The notes below the pieces were generated by a model that did no database searches, was not told the origin of the DNA, and worked only from the letters and a program-made list of their open reading frames with translations. A stretch of 64,000 nt of DNA. Source: Adineta steineri (lineage: Eukaryota; Rotifera; Eurotatoria; Adinetida; Adinetidae). The translations under genes and the position numbers were made by a program. Below are positions 10,799-24,850 of this stretch, piece by piece (position 1 is the first letter of the stretch; every line of letters starts with the position of its first letter). The stretch spans positions 1 to 64,000 of the forward strand of contig CAJNOI010000311.1 in assembly GCA_905250115.1 (NCBI GenBank). Direction: 5' to 3'.

Positions 10799-13758
10799 TA
10801 TTTTAAACTCTATTTATTTTTATCTTCTTTATTTTTGTTGTGCGTGACGTAACAATGAGATGTATTGGTAAAGTGATTAGTTTGTGATAAACAATTTATT
10901 AACGATATATAAAGTTTTGTTTTTGTTTATTAATAAACTAATGAAACGTAGTCATTGTGATGATAATATCTACTATGTTTTTATACTCAAAATAGGTTAA
11001 TTCGAAAAAAAATACATATATATACTTATGTATAGTATTATTTCGTTCTAAAATAAAGTATATCATGTCATCAATAGTATTCCTAAGATAGATAAAAAAG
11101 ACGAGACTTGCAAATAATCTTCATCTTATAAATTCATTTTTTTGATAGGCTTTATTTTCTAATGTTATGTCATATATTGAGATTTGTGATGTCAGTTTGC
11201 TGATAACTGACACTGGAATGCACTGAAGCATTGATGATGCCAGCACACTGAGATCGTCAGTACTTCAGTGAGCTAACTGTCAGTTATTTTAGTATTTGCA
11301 CCGACACCGTACGTCCCTAATCATATAAATTTCTTTTTTTTCCGTTATGCTATAAAATAAAAGAACAGAAAAAATGTTTTTTTTAACTTAAGTTATCCAC
11401 TGATCCTTCTTAAAGTAAAGAAAAGAAATAATAGCGAGAGACTGTGGGAGAGAAAGAGAGATAGGGGATAGAAAAAAGCATATAACGAGATACATAACAA
11501 TAATAAACGATAAAGAAAAGCAATAACAATTTCGCAGTCTTTTTAAATCGACTAGCGATCATCTCCGTTGGCCCTTATGAGTGAATGAAGTACGTATGTT
11601 ACATGTATCATTTTATAAACAATATAGTATAGAGAAACCGTATAGAACATGAATGAGAAATTTTTTTTTATTATGTTAATTTGATAACCAAATATACAGA
11701 GAAATATTTACAGTAAATCGCTTCATTTTAAACAATATTAGGATTATATAAATATAGAAAAGGTGTCAGGAGATTTACATTTGCACTAATTAGTCTTAAA
11801 TAAAGATCTGCTTATCTATCTTTAGTCCGTCTGATATTATCTAAATAAGTTTAAATAAATGATTTTATGATTTATAATATAAAATTCAGACTTTTTAAAA
11901 ATCATCTAGTTTTACCTTTCGTTTGCTGTTGAATATATTTGAATGATAATCGATTTTAATTTTAGTTTATTAATTACATTAAATATTTCTTCTTACATGA
12001 AAATTCATTTTGTAATATTATTTTTTTATTGATGCATACAATAGTCATTTCCAATAAAAAATTTATTAACTCTTAGTGTATGAGAATACTTCGTTTCGAA
12101 CTAAATCGATATTATCTAGAGTTTTTAAGATCGAAAAATGATATTCTAGTCAATTGTATTCAAACAACTACAACTGTTATTGATCAATATTTTTCAACAA
12201 GTAGAGTCTTATAGTTTTAGTGTTCAAACGATAAATTTCTAGTTAAATTATCTCTTTCACTGATCAATCGGTTTCAAAAATGGAGAAAAGACTTGATTAC
12301 TAATATATAAATTTGTATCCTGAATATATCTCAGATTCCGCATGAGTCATAGTCTAGGGGGAGAAATCTCATACGAACATTGTGAATGAGAAATTTTACT
12401 TCCTTGGATGAAACAGAAACTAAGATTGTAACACTTTGAATATCTAAGTATCTACTTTTGTCTAATATACATTTACTGCATATGGAATATAATATGGGGA
12501 CAAAAACGAAGCATTGTCTTTAATAGAAGAAACCTATAATGACTTCTGATATTACAAAAATGTGTACAATATAAAGTATTTGATAAAGATAAAAATAATG
12601 AAGAAAATAACATACCAAGCAGTAGTCAAAAAAACAGCATTCCAGTTGTTCACATTAATTATTCTTTTCAAAAATAAAACCACCTGAGGTGTTACTAATT
12701 GCTTTGACATGTAAATTAAAAGTTTTCATAGAAATACAAGTAGAATATCTTGATTAAAATTTTAGTACTATCACAGTGTGTCGCATATGAAGGAGAATAT
12801 ACATTAATTCAATTGAGTGATTTAGTTTAGTCTGTTATTTAATTAGTCACGTGAATGTATACTCTGCTGTGAAATAATTAGATCTATATGAAGAATAGCA
12901 GATGTACTTCGAAGGAGTAAATAATTTATTTCTTAAAAAATTACACAAAAAACTTTTCTGTTAAAGCGCAAATAGTCTCTTATAAGATAAGTCAAGTGAA
13001 ATTCTTTAAAGTCATGACATTTTACTAAAGGACTGCTAGACTTTCGATGCTGTCAACATTAAAAGAATAATCGTATCAGATTTTATAATACTGCAGTACA
13101 TTTCAAATATCATTTTTTCACAGGAGTACATTTCTTTAAGTCTACTATTTTAGTTTTACACATGTAGTTTTGTTTAAGATTAAATTTTTATTTTAACTAA
13201 TTTAAGTTTCAAATAAATAACGTGTACATCGATACCTCTAACATTTCTTTAAAAAGAATGGTATTACAAAGAAAAATAGTTTTTTAAAATTGATTGATTA
13301 CTCAGATAACATACTAAACTGAATTATTTTATTGAATTAGTATTCTTTCCTTTATATCCGATAAGTTTATTGCAATAAATCATCCTACAGCAGATTAATA
13401 TGATTTTATATCAATAGATTTCTCTTTTTCTCCAACTGAGAATGAAGATTTGAATATAACTACGTATTCATCTACAGTCTTATATAGACGTAAGTGAGAA
13501 ACATATATCACGTTAATATTAAATATGAATATAATATTTAATACATGAAGTATCGATATTCATTGACATTTTAAAAGACTATTTTTTGATTTTTTTTAAA
13601 CATTTTTTATGAGTAGAAGACATCTGTGGAATAGAAAGAAAATTAAAATTTTAATTCAGAAGACAAGATTGTTCTAAGTGTCTAAGTTTATATTTTAGTA
13701 CTAGTACCGAGGATAAATGTACCTTAGTACTATGTTGGATTTTCAACCGCTGATATTG
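10799..13758. other. AT-rich intergenic DNA between receptor genes
   Basis: No gene is seen. It includes a GC-richer dyad-like stretch at about 11175-11322 (listed separately). The remainder shows only short open frames. Confidence 0.4.
11175..11322. repeat. Possible small repeat element
   Basis: A less AT-rich block with internally repeated ACTGACA and CAGTG motifs in both orientations, ending GTACGTCCCTAATC. It resembles the repeats at 3324 and 6513 in motif style only. Boundaries are uncertain and no target duplication was identified. Confidence 0.3.
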
Positions 13759-14060
13759 TCAAGGGTGTGACAAAAAACTTTTATCATCAATTATGGCATA
13801 CTTTCTTGCCAATCATGTAAAGCATTCTTTCGTCGTAATGAATGTTTTTTCTAAAGTTTGTAGTTTCTGATATTTTCATTTAACATCATTGTTATTTGTG
13901 ATTTATTGTAGATTGTTCGTTTATGTTTATACAATGGATTATGTGAAATACATATAAATACATGACGAAATTGTGCTGCTTATTATCTTGCTCAGATTCT
14001 GTATCAGTAGATAAAAATTCACAAAAGACCACAGAAAAATAAAAATAACTCTCACCAACA
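13759..14060 (+). pseudogene. Broken nuclear receptor DNA-binding domain
   Basis: Residual exon 1 encodes the finger 1 core (NYG-LSCQSCKAFFRRN), but the expected first-finger Cys is read as TGA and a stop follows soon after. After a short intron ending in TTGTAG, exon 2 still reads IVRLCLYNGLCEIHINT, then TGA, then RNCAA. No ligand-binding exon is recognisable before 15077. It is closest to paralogue 2 by wording of the motifs. A dead third member of a tandem receptor cluster. Confidence 0.8.
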
Positions 14061-15076
14061 TATAGATCAAGTGATAATATGTGTAAAATTAAAATGACTA
14101 TATTTAATATGACTTAATATCCAGAAAAATAATCATTTTTAATATTTTATATCTAGTACATCCTATAATTAATAATCATCTGTATGTATATCTAAGTATA
14201 CGAAATTCCCAGAGTTTAAGACAGCTAAAAAATTTAAGTACATAGAATGCTCAATACTGTTTCCTTGTGGAAATAATTCAAGTTGAATAACATTTTTTTT
14301 CTCTAAATTTCTTCATTTCTCATGATTAATATTACTGAACACTTATGAGAATAAAACTTCTTATACGAAGAAAAATTAAAATACTGATATATAGTTAGAA
14401 TCATAATCGTTAACAACAACTATTGTATAAAAGGATCAATACCTAATGGTGAATACACTCAGATACTATGCAAACTTTTGATATAATTAATAATGGATCA
14501 CGAATATAACATACCATTGAAAGTTGATTCGAATTGAATGTTGAAATACAACTCTATTGGAATACTTATCATAAATGAATAATATTTTATTTGAACGTAA
14601 CTTACGAGCTACCATTATCTTTTATTTCATTCTTATTATTTGCCCCATGAGAATTGTAAATAGACGCATCTATATATATGTTCATACCGATTGTGTTCTG
14701 TTTGTCATCAAACTGTTCCATTATAAATGTACACGAAAATATCTTCATTGATATGCTGTAAACAATATCGTTTATATTAAGTTTTTGATCAGTTCTTTTG
14801 AAACTAGTTTTTCTATAAAATTCTTTTTATATCTATCATTCCAGCATTCTTAATCACGTCGTTATTCGACGATAAATTATTCTGTCAGTTCTAGTCTGTA
14901 GAAAACGGACTTAATATTTTTTAATTGCTTTTGTATGCATTGCAAATTGAATTTTCTTAATAACAAGCTTTCGATATAAATATTTAAAAAAATTTATTAA
15001 ATGGTTTGTCTATTTTTTTTATGTTGAGACTTTTGACTTTCCGCTTTATTCTAATTTTTAGAAAAAATATAATTGA
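14061..15076. other. Intergenic DNA upstream of nuclear receptor 2
   Basis: AT-rich, no gene seen. If the broken receptor once had a third exon it should lie here, but none is recognisable. Confidence 0.4.
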
Positions 15077-16454
15077 ATGCCATTGAAACGGCCTTTATCT
15101 ACATCATCACCATTATTATCAACACATCCGACAGAATCAAGTCTCTGTCGTGTATGTGATGATTCAGCTAGAATCATTAATTATGGTACACTCTCCTGTC
15201 AATCTTGTAAAACATTCTTTCGTCGTAATGGTTTTCATCCGAAAGTTTGTAATATTTCTATTTAACATCATTATTATTTGTATTTTTTGATAGAATATTC
15301 GTTTATGTTTATTAAATGGATCATGTGAAATTGATATAAATACACGACGAAATTGTACTGCTTGTCGATTTGCTAAATGTTTACTAATGGGTATGAGCCC
15401 AGATTTAATTCGTAAAGAAGTGCAAGAAAGAAAAAAACATTTACAGACAAGAGATACTCATACGAATCAAGTCATAGCTGTTCAACAACTAAAGGTACAT
15501 TAAAAAAATCTGATTGATTAAATTAATAGATCATTCATTCGTTTTATTATGAGAAACTATTTAAGATTTAAAGGCAGACGTAGAGATTATTTTTATTCAG
15601 TTATGCATATAAAGAAAATTTTGTTTCTCTCTTTATAGCTTACAACACCATTACCTACATTAGATTTATTATATGATGATCGATCACCACTTAATAACTC
15701 CGAATGGACATTACTTTCAAATGTTACTCATGCTCATGACACATTCAGTGCTATACCACAAATACGTCATGCTATTTATCATTTGTCCGCATCATTATCA
15801 TCATCTCTAGATACCTCTTATAATGTAACAGATGTGTTTGAAACAATCACTCTTATGTATACATCGATGCAATCATTCATAAGTTCTTCATCTGATTTTA
15901 GAATATTAACTATCAATGAACAATCATCTCTTTATCAACGTAATTTACATGGTATAGTTGCACTTTGTTCAATTCTTTTTCTTCAAGCTACTCAAATTAT
16001 TGATAATCCTATATGTGTGAAAACATTTTCGATAATTTATGGATCAGAAATGATGATTCAAGCAATACGTATGTGTAAAAAATTAGATACTGATGTAATA
16101 ATTATTAAACTAATGTTACTAATTCTTGCATTTTCATCAAATTGTTTTATTATTAATCAACAAGAAGACACTCAAAATGATAGTTTTCTAAATGGTACAT
16201 ATCGTTTATTAGGAAGTCAGAATGTCTATGTTCAACTGTTATGGAAATATATGACTTATCGATATGGTTATTATCATGCAGCACGACGTTTCTTTCGACT
16301 TATTGAAATTGTTCTTGATTTAATCAAATATTCAGGAGCAGTTTACACATATAACGATACCCATCATGGTTTGGTGGACAATATTTTAGGACAAGCAAAA
16401 CAATCACTTATAGTTGATTATGATAAACAAAAACCATTGTGGGGGAAACCATGA
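15077..16454 (+). CDS. Nuclear hormone receptor, paralogue 2
   Basis: Exons 15077-15244, 15294-15494 and 15639-16454, all phase 0, encode 394 aa, the same length as paralogue 1. Finger 1 ligands are C24, C27, C41, C44; finger 2 ligands C61, C67, C77, C80. The P-box is again SCQSCKTF. Shared landmarks in the C-terminal half include LLYDDRS, SDFRILTINEQ, RLLGSQNVY and LWKYM, which show tandem duplication with clear protein divergence. The first exon uses the same GTTTGT donor after Lys56. Likely a nuclear transcription factor of a lineage-expanded orphan receptor family. Confidence 0.88.
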
Positions 16455-19400
16455 TAGGTTCATGTAGAATCTATATTTTCATAGTTTTTATAAAACATAT
16501 AAGTACAAATAAAATACGAAAAGAACAACTAATCTTCTATGCTTCGCTATATCAAACATGTACATAGCTAAACATATTTCATAATAAAACTATTTGGGTT
16601 TCAGTTTGAAATTTATTTTTAAGTATAGAAGCATCACTAGGACTATCATATCAGAAATATGGTAAGAAACATTTTAGTATAACTAAGTTCTATGATTATC
16701 TTAAAATGATTTGAATTAATAAACAAAACTGTATTCCAAGATAAATATATCTTATATTGAAAGTGTACTTTTAAATTTGATCAAACAGTAGTGCACGATA
16801 AATGTTTAGCATAGTTTATACAAACACTAATAGATAGGAAATGAAGATTATATTCTAGGAGAAAGAATTATATTTTAACAAAATAAATAAATCGTATGAT
16901 TTGTCTCTTATATGTAAAATAGTATTGAATTGTATGTATCTACCGACGAACACAAAACTTAATCCTTGTCTATATTATACAGTTGCTTTAAGATTACCAC
17001 ATGATCTTGTTGGTTACAAATAGTTGAAGATATGTTTACTGTTGTACTCCGTTTTAACAATACTCTTTTATACTCGATCGACACAAAAAATCAAATATAC
17101 GTACCTATGTTTAGGTTACTACTAAATTTATAAAGCTGATAATATACTATCTATTATAACAAAACGCAAGATTACCGTAAGTTTATTTCAGATGCTATAG
17201 CTAAAATAGAGAAGTTAACTTATATTTTTAACTCTTATAAATTATGAAATGCTGAGTTTTTGAAAAAATAAAAATTAAGTGTATATCCTAAGTCTTTTTT
17301 TTCGAAGTAGACTACATGAAAAACAAAAACTATTGCTATTTTTGAAATTCATTTGAAGATATATAAAACAATTGAATGCATGATAGAATTCAGTTAACAA
17401 TATATGAATTATAGTTCATTCAAAAATAGTAAATCATGCATATGATCTAGTCATTTATTGTAAATTTTACTTTGATAAATATTTACATTATCAATAGAAT
17501 TATATAATGAAATTCTCATTGGAAAAAAAATCTTTTCAGATATTTTAATTATATATATATATATATATGTTTATCTTAAACAGGATGAAATATAATAGAT
17601 CTCAATAAATGATTTGTTTTCATTTATTCTTTAATTAACACTTTATTCATAGTCTTGAACATTACTAACCTTATATATAGAGAAATAAAAAGAGCAACAG
17701 CACGTTCGATCAACATTATTAATTTGCCTTGTTTCTCTTTCTTTCCCTATTGAATACACGATCGTGTTAGGATAATATTAAGTTGTCTGCAATATGTTGA
17801 TTCAACATATATACACACATATATATATATCTACACATTAGTTGGCTCAAATTCACAGCAAAATCAAGTGTTGCTATCTGGTCATGTAATAAAAAAAACT
17901 GTTCTAATCTATAAATAGATCATTGGAGTAGATATAAAAAAGAGAGAAGAGAGTTTCTAAATGGACTTTTCTTTCTTTTTCTTTTTTTCTCTTATGGATT
18001 CCCACCGAAGCGGAATGCGTGATCGAATGAGATGTGCACTCGTTGTCTCCGTTAATTAACATCATCCGCATGCAACTGCTTTTGGTTGGTGCAACTAGAA
18101 TGAGCGATCTTCTCGTTTTTTTTCATTCTTTATCATAGATTTATATATATATGAGTATGTATATACGGTCGACAACTGATGACGACTGCAAGCAATTGTG
18201 GAATGCAATGGATTTAATCGAAGGAAGGGGGAGAGAGATAGAGAGAGAGAGAGAAGCGATCCCATGTGTGTGTGAGGGAGATGCTATTACCATTATAGTA
18301 CTCGATAAGAGAAGAGACATCTCTCTCATTTCCTATCTCTAGATTGTTTATGAAGTTTGGACCCACGAGCGCATGTATACAATAAACAAGATTCTATGTA
18401 TGTTTCCAAGATGTGTATATGCAGGGCAATAAAAAAAGAGAAAAAGAACTTTGTTTTTTCTATCGTGATAGAATGTCAGTGGTTGAAGCACACACACATG
18501 GATTGTGCTTGAGAAAAAAAAGAATGATGTATCCGAAGAAAGCAAATCTTGTAATGAAACGACGGCAATTGATGACAGTCGATTGGGAACAGCGTGTCGT
18601 TAACCGTCTTATTGACATCATTTCACTAAGGGAATAAAACGTGAATGACATTTATTTCTACTAAAATCAATTGCTTTAAAATCGTTAGATTTATATATAT
18701 GTTACATTTGATCTAAACACAAATATATTTCATTTCTTTTTTTTGTCTTTAATTGAATATTATCTATTATAAAAACTAATTTAATTATGATGAAAATATA
18801 ATTGAAAAACTAATTCAATGTTTTATATAATTATATAAAAATCAAAAAGAAAAGGATTTCTGATGATGTTAATGTTAAAATGATAGAATACACCATGTGA
18901 ACAAATGTTCTCGATAATTTCTACATAAGACATACTCTCCATGTAATGATCTATCATCACATATGGTATTCTTTGCCTACTGCCATATTTCTCTTGTATG
19001 ACTATCATTATCAGACATGCAAGAGATGATGAAGCAAGTAGCCCTAACAAAAGATCAATATCCGTTCTCTTTTATATATATATACACTCGTTCTGATATA
19101 AATGTCACTTAGAATAAAGAAGTAAATCATCGGCACTATCATCACCTTTACTAACAGTCGTCATTGTCATTGTCTTACTAATTGTATTGACATCAGTCTA
19201 CTATAGTTGTTGTCTGTCATCATAGTGGTTTCAATTATCATATACACGTATATATATATATATATATATGCGTTCGCTTTTCTTTTAATACTATGTACAA
19301 ATATATAAGAGAATAAAAATCAGACGACGAGAAGTTATGTTCAAATTGCATCAATATAATTGATGATAGTCACTAGTAAAATGATCGTTCGATTATATAT

Positions 19401-22400
19401 ATATTTAAATTCTGATAATGATTTCTTCTTATCACCATGCGTACCACCACCCATGCCAAATAAATCAACATACACACACACACAAATATATATATATATA
19501 AAGAGTTTTTCTTCTTTTTTTTCTTCATTCTTTTTTTTTTATCGGCCGATTTCTTTTCTTTTTCTCATTCACTAGTCCTCATCGACGAAAGCAAATAACC
19601 GAAAAAATGAGGAAAAGAAAGAGAGAGCGAGAGAAGACGAGTTTGCTAACATACATCACACTACACATATATAAAAATCTCATTCTTCTCTCTCTCTCTT
19701 TTTGTGCTGCTAGCATGGCGTGTACATAACACATAGTCGATAGGAGAGAAGAGAGGGAGAGAGAGAGAAAAGTGACATTGCGCTGCAAACACATACAACA
19801 ACACTCTTTCTTTCTATAGACATATATCTGTAAGAAGTGTCTAATGATCAGGATGATGATAGAAAGATCAATCTTGTATATCCATTGACCCACTTAACTT
19901 TTTTTTCATTATTTTCTTTTAATAAATCCAATACTTATTTTATTATCATGAAAATTAGTCAAGGTATGTTTCTTTTCTTCTTTTTAATAACTATAAAATC
20001 GTATTCATTCAAAATAATCCTTTTATTCCCGTAGAAAAACTATGTTTATAGCAACGTTTCTAGTTTTTTTCTCCTATCTCTACAACAAAATATAAAATAT
20101 ATATTTTTGACAGTTGCTCTACTTATGAATCATTGCTGAATGCATCGAGTAAAAAAGAAATACATTAAAAAAGAATAACAAGAAGAAAATTGAGTATACA
20201 ACGACTATCACCAATCAATATTTTCTAAGATCAATAAACAATTGTGCGAGAGAGAGAGAAGGTGGCCATATCAAAAAAAAAGAAGGTCAAAATAACAACA
20301 AAACATTATATAGATGATTCAGATAAAAAAAAGAAAGCAAAGATATTTACTTTAAAAACAAAAATTTCGAATTCTATTATTTTATCAAGATAAAATTGTT
20401 AGTCTATCATATTATTTTAGATATTATAATATAGATAAGCGTTGGTAATGCACGCCTGAAATTTTTCTCAAACCTTTGCTTTTATGTGAATAGGTGAGCA
20501 AAGTTTCAGGTGTATTGATCCAACACATATTCTTCATATATCAAATACATAATCAACTTATTGAAGTAAGTGTGTCTTTCCTAGCACCTGTTTATACATG
20601 AAGACAAATAATAGCAATATAGCAGTACCACTTGAACAAATATGCGTGTCAATTAACATATCTCTACATTGAAGAGAAAAAAGACAAAAAAAGGCTAGAT
20701 ATTGATTCATTCTCCATATGATTACTAACAACGTTATATATCTATCTATCAAGATATATACGTACACATCTGTACTTGTTCTAGAAGATCTTCTCCCTTC
20801 GAGCAAGGACTAACTAAAATGGTAAAGAGAAAGAAAGAAAGAAAAAAAAACATACTATAACAAACCTTGATTAGAATATCTACAGATGACGATGCGACAA
20901 ATCTCTTCAATTATAAACAAAATGAATAAATAATCTCATCAGACAACACTTGAGACATCGTTCTCTGTCATCTCATTGTTTTATCTTTTAAGACATAATC
21001 AATTGAATAATAAATGTTCAAATAAAATATATGTCACTAGTACGAATATATATATTCTATTCAATGTGAACGATGTATTTAATTTCTTGAGATAGAATTT
21101 ATCCTGATAATATATATAGGAGGATTAATATCTACTATCATTCTCCTATCTTTATTAATTATTGCATTGGAATCGGATGTGTTCTTCTTCTTCTTCTTCT
21201 CTCTTGCTCTAATTTGATTAAAGATAAGTAGATCCACTTGTGTGTGTGTGTATTGTGCTTTACTATACCATGGCAGTGATTAGCTTGTTAGGTTCGTTGC
21301 GGGTTATTGTAAAAAAAAGGAAGCATAAATGAATAACAATAATTTCCTTAATTGGTTACTATTTTATTTAAATGTTATTCATCTTTATCGATAAAAATAA
21401 GAATAATTTCCACAGTTTAACGATAGAATTATTTTAATATAAAATTTTTTGTTATTAGTTAGCAAGAATTGTATGTAATAAATAGATTGACAATACTGTC
21501 GTAATATGTTATCTAAACATATTGTCATATTAAAAAAAGGAAAGTAAGACAAGCTGTTCTAACAAGGTTTATTTCATTGTATGATAGCCTTCAAATGAGT
21601 ATATATATACACATAGACATATTAATAAAATCTTCTTAGACATATATATCATATATTATTCAATGAACTATTTTCATTTAAAATACTTTGTTTGAATAAG
21701 TTTGTATTTAACGTATATACTTTGATTATTATTTCTTTTTTAGAAAATGAAAACGAAGTCAAATAATTTGTCGTTATGTTTTTTCTTTCTCGGTTTATTA
21801 TAATCGAAAGCATTCTTTACAATCATCATCATCATCATCCGAATATGGCCAATATTGACGCTTTGCTTTTATATATTTTCTCTTTTTTTTAGACGTCAAT
21901 CTCTTTCGCTCTTTAGATTTTATTTGAATAGAAAAAAAATGACAAGAGACAGAGAGAGAGAGATATTTGTCTACTTTTAATTATACGACGACAAGCAGAG
22001 AAAGAAATGTCAACAAAGCAAGTCTCATATTCTCTCTCTCTTTTTTTTTGATGGTGCCTACCTAATAAATATGCTCAATCGATTCAATAGTGAATGTGTG
22101 AAATTTCAATGGTAAAGAAAATGAATGTCCAATAGTTTATAGTTAATACTAATGAAGAAGAAAACAAAACAATGTTGAACTTATAGATTTATTCATTAAT
22201 AAAAAAATTGATTTATTAGAGACGAAAAAAAGTAATTGACAACATCTGTTTTTGTTTGTACATTGTCGAACTTTCTTTTTTTTTGAACAGATGTTTTATT
22301 TGATATGTAAAAAAAAGAAACGATATTTTTTTTTCAAAAAAATTGAATATTTTTTAATGAACAAACGCTTTTGACATTTACTCCAAATAATTTATCTGGA

Positions 22401-22494
22401 TCAACAATGGATCAGTTAGTCGATTGAAGCCATAGAAAAATTATTTCTATACTTTTCATTAACAACATTCTTTTAAATAATAAAAAACTAAGTT
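16455..22494. other. Gene-poor, microsatellite-rich tract
   Basis: About 6 kb with no convincing gene. It holds simple repeats: (AT)n near 17551-17568, (GA)n near 18231-18254, (TA)n near 19250-19269, CA then TA runs near 19473-19500, (GA)n near 19755-19768, CTT repeats near 21185-21200 and an ATC repeat near 21822-21838. Open frames of 62-104 codons overlap on both strands, lack recognisable domains and mostly follow these repeats. It could hold regulatory DNA or non-coding transcripts; the sequence alone does not show which. Confidence 0.5.
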
Positions 22495-22947
22495 TTAAGC
22501 TTTATCCAAACCAACAATTTTATATTGAACACCATTGATAAGTACGATAGATCCATCAAGATTATTTACATCAAATTCATTATTTGATGTAGATTTATCT
22601 TCAATAGTATTGATAGTTAAAACCGGTTTCGATAGACTTTCTACGGATGGTTGAATTGATGGCATTGGTATTTCTGGTGTCGTTGATTTTGGCTCTGGTC
22701 CTATCATTTGATCTATATCAACACCAGTATGTTGTTTGAATAGAATTTGTAATTGTTCATATTCTTGTCTGATTATTTGTAAATTTTGTACTAATTTTTG
22801 ATTATCTTCTTCGAGTTGATTTATTGAAGTAATTGTTTCTTCACGTTCACGACGAGCTCTATCACGTGATTTTTTAACACTAGAATTATTTTGAGCACGT
22901 AATTGTTTATAACGCGGATCAACGCGTGAAACTATACGACGTTGCAT
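22495..22947 (-). CDS. C/EBP-like bZIP transcription factor
   Basis: Single-exon ORF of 150 aa. The basic region spans about residues 12-37 with the signature NNSSVKKSRDRAR (Asn20-Asn21, Arg28). It continues into a leucine zipper with heptad residues L45, L52, I59 and L66. The NN-x-x-V-KKSR wording and the LFKQH-type end of the zipper point to the C/EBP branch, nearest in style to the short C/EBP gamma type, which lacks a long activation domain. The tail (about 78-150) is Ser/Thr/Pro-rich and then ends in a hydrophobic IVLINGVQYKIV segment. Expected role: nuclear DNA binding as homo- or heterodimer. The start is the first ATG in frame. Confidence 0.88.
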   Translation of the reverse strand: MQRRIVSRVDPRYKQLRAQNNSSVKKSRDRARREREETITSINQLEEDNQKLVQNLQIIRQEYEQLQILFKQHTGVDIDQMIGPEPKSTTPEIPMPSIQPSVESLSKPVLTINTIEDKSTSNNEFDVNNLDGSIVLINGVQYKIVGLDKA

Positions 22948-23357
22948 AATTATAATATAATAAAATATCTTCCCAACTTTAGCTTTGACATTTCAAATGT
23001 GGATGATGACATATCGAATATCATTGGTTTACGATGACGTATATTTAACGAATTAAAATTATGTTTTAATTCTCTTTAATAACTAAAGGAAATTATAATG
23101 AGAAGTTAATTCATTATCGAAAATTATGTTGATTAAAGTTGGCTCTAATTAAAAAAAAGTCGTTTTCATGGCCTAGTGACATCTTTCGGACATACAGGAA
23201 AAATGCGAGTCAACGTTATTTTCAGTAATAATTACTAAATTTCCCTCTGCTTATACGAAAATAACGATAACTTAATTAATCAATTTGATATACACGTAGA
23301 AATAATATATGTATTGAAGATTATTAGCATAGTTGCCAGCAATACATAACACTAAAG
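22948..23357. other. Upstream region of the bZIP gene
   Basis: No gene seen. A TGACG/TGACGT-like motif lies near 23033-23039, about 90 bp upstream of the ATG; such sites are bound by bZIP factors, but one short motif proves nothing. Confidence 0.3.
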
Positions 23358-23522
23358 CAGTGGCGGATCTAGCTATTCGGCAACGCTACTCCCTCGAAAA
23401 CAGATGCTTCGACAAATACTGAAAACAGGTAGAACACTATAGGTTTCTCTCGTAAAAAATAATACTACTTTCCACTTTTTTTATAAACCGCCACCCCCTT
23501 TTGGAACTCCTGGATCGCACTT
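23358..23522. mobile_element. hAT-like MITE, copy B
   Basis: Starts CAGTGGCGGATCTAGC exactly as copy A at 8116 and shares the internal TTTCCACTTTTTT and CCACCC blocks. The right end CCTGGATCGCACT is the degraded inverted repeat. No clear target duplication was found, so this copy is older or its end is damaged. Confidence 0.7.
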
Positions 23523-24010
23523 TAACACTTATCGATAATTATTTTAATCTTATTTCGATTGGATAGAATATATTATATATTATCCAATTTGATTAATATA
23601 ACTTGCGTTTACTGTAATCAAAAATAACTTTTTATAAGCTGTCTTATTTTGCTTAAACCTAATAGAATGTTTTCCTCGACAGGCTTAAGTCCTTTCGTTT
23701 ATGGATTTTAAAACAATCTTGAAGCTTTAAATATTTTATTTCATTTTTTCTTATGCTGATAAAACCATCAATAGTTGATACAATATATTTAATATAGTAT
23801 ATAGAAATCTGGTTCTAATTCATTTGACTTAATCGAAAACACCCAATAATTTTTTACTAAATATGTCTAAATAATCCGCTTTTTAACGTTATTAATATTA
23901 ACAACAAAAAAAAGGTGTATGTATCGATATTTTCTTTCTTTCTGTTTATTCATGTACAATAAATAAGTAAATAGAGAGAAAAAAAGGAAGTAAATCATTT
24001 CGATATACAA

Positions 24011-24555
24011 ATGCCTTCAAGTGAGATATAGAATTTATTTATACACAGTTATTGAAATTATACCAAATGATCGTACTGATTTTCGGTTAAAAATTTTACG
24101 AACATTCTTATAAATCATTTGATTCTAAAATACACAACTTCACTTACCATTTGAACAATCTCTTCACGAATGGCTTGAAAATACATTCGATAAAGTTGAA
24201 AATAATCTTTATAATGATGATAATCAAATAAATCGAATATGGCATTGTTATGCAATGAAATCTTATGAGACATCAATTGACGACTCTATAGCTTTTATCA
24301 TAATCAAAGATGAAAAAGAATTCAATACAATTTATTTCGCTCAATATGCAGTTACACTCGATAGTGATTGAACTTTTACAACATGTTCGAACTCAATTTC
24401 CTAATCAATGAATGGTAGGTGTTGTTCGTCGAGTTAATCAAGATGCCCAGTAATTTCTTGCTCAGTATGGTGCAAGAATAATTGAAAACGATGAAACAAT
24501 TGCTATTCGTCATGGTTATGATCCAAAAGATTACATTGCTTTTCAATACTATTAA
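24011..24555 (+). pseudogene. Decayed ORF of unknown family beside the dipeptidase
   Basis: One frame reads long protein-like stretches (for example VIEIIPNDRTDFRLKILRTF, then LPFEQSLHEWLENTFDKVEN, then IAFIIIKDEKEFNTIYFAQY) interrupted by several stops. After about 24365 the sense continues in another frame, with VGVVRRVNQ, LAQYGARIIENDETIAIRHG and a terminal TAA at 24553. Codon-like composition and the shared sense strand show a former single gene of about 180 aa. I do not recognise the family with confidence; the small alpha/beta pattern is acetyltransferase-like at most. Confidence 0.6.
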
Positions 24556-24850
24556 CTCTATCTTTATAATATATTTAAGAAAGAAAACAAAATTCGAAAT
24601 AAAACATGTTTTATATAATAGAGAAAATGAATAATTATTAATTCGATCATAACCTATTGATTTAAAGTAGCACGGGTATAGTAAAACATTTCTTTTCTAT
24701 AACAAAAATATTTTTTTGTAAGATTTCATCGGCAGATAGCTTTTAATACTTCTCAATGATATAGATAATAAGAATTAAATTTAATCAAAAAATAAAAAAA
24801 TAATTAATTATTATTGTGATATTATAGTTGCATAAAAATGTGTTTTTTCT

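Noticed and set aside
18141-20806. Overlapping ORFs of 62-104 codons on both strands
   Set aside because: They follow microsatellites and low-complexity runs, and none resembles a protein family.
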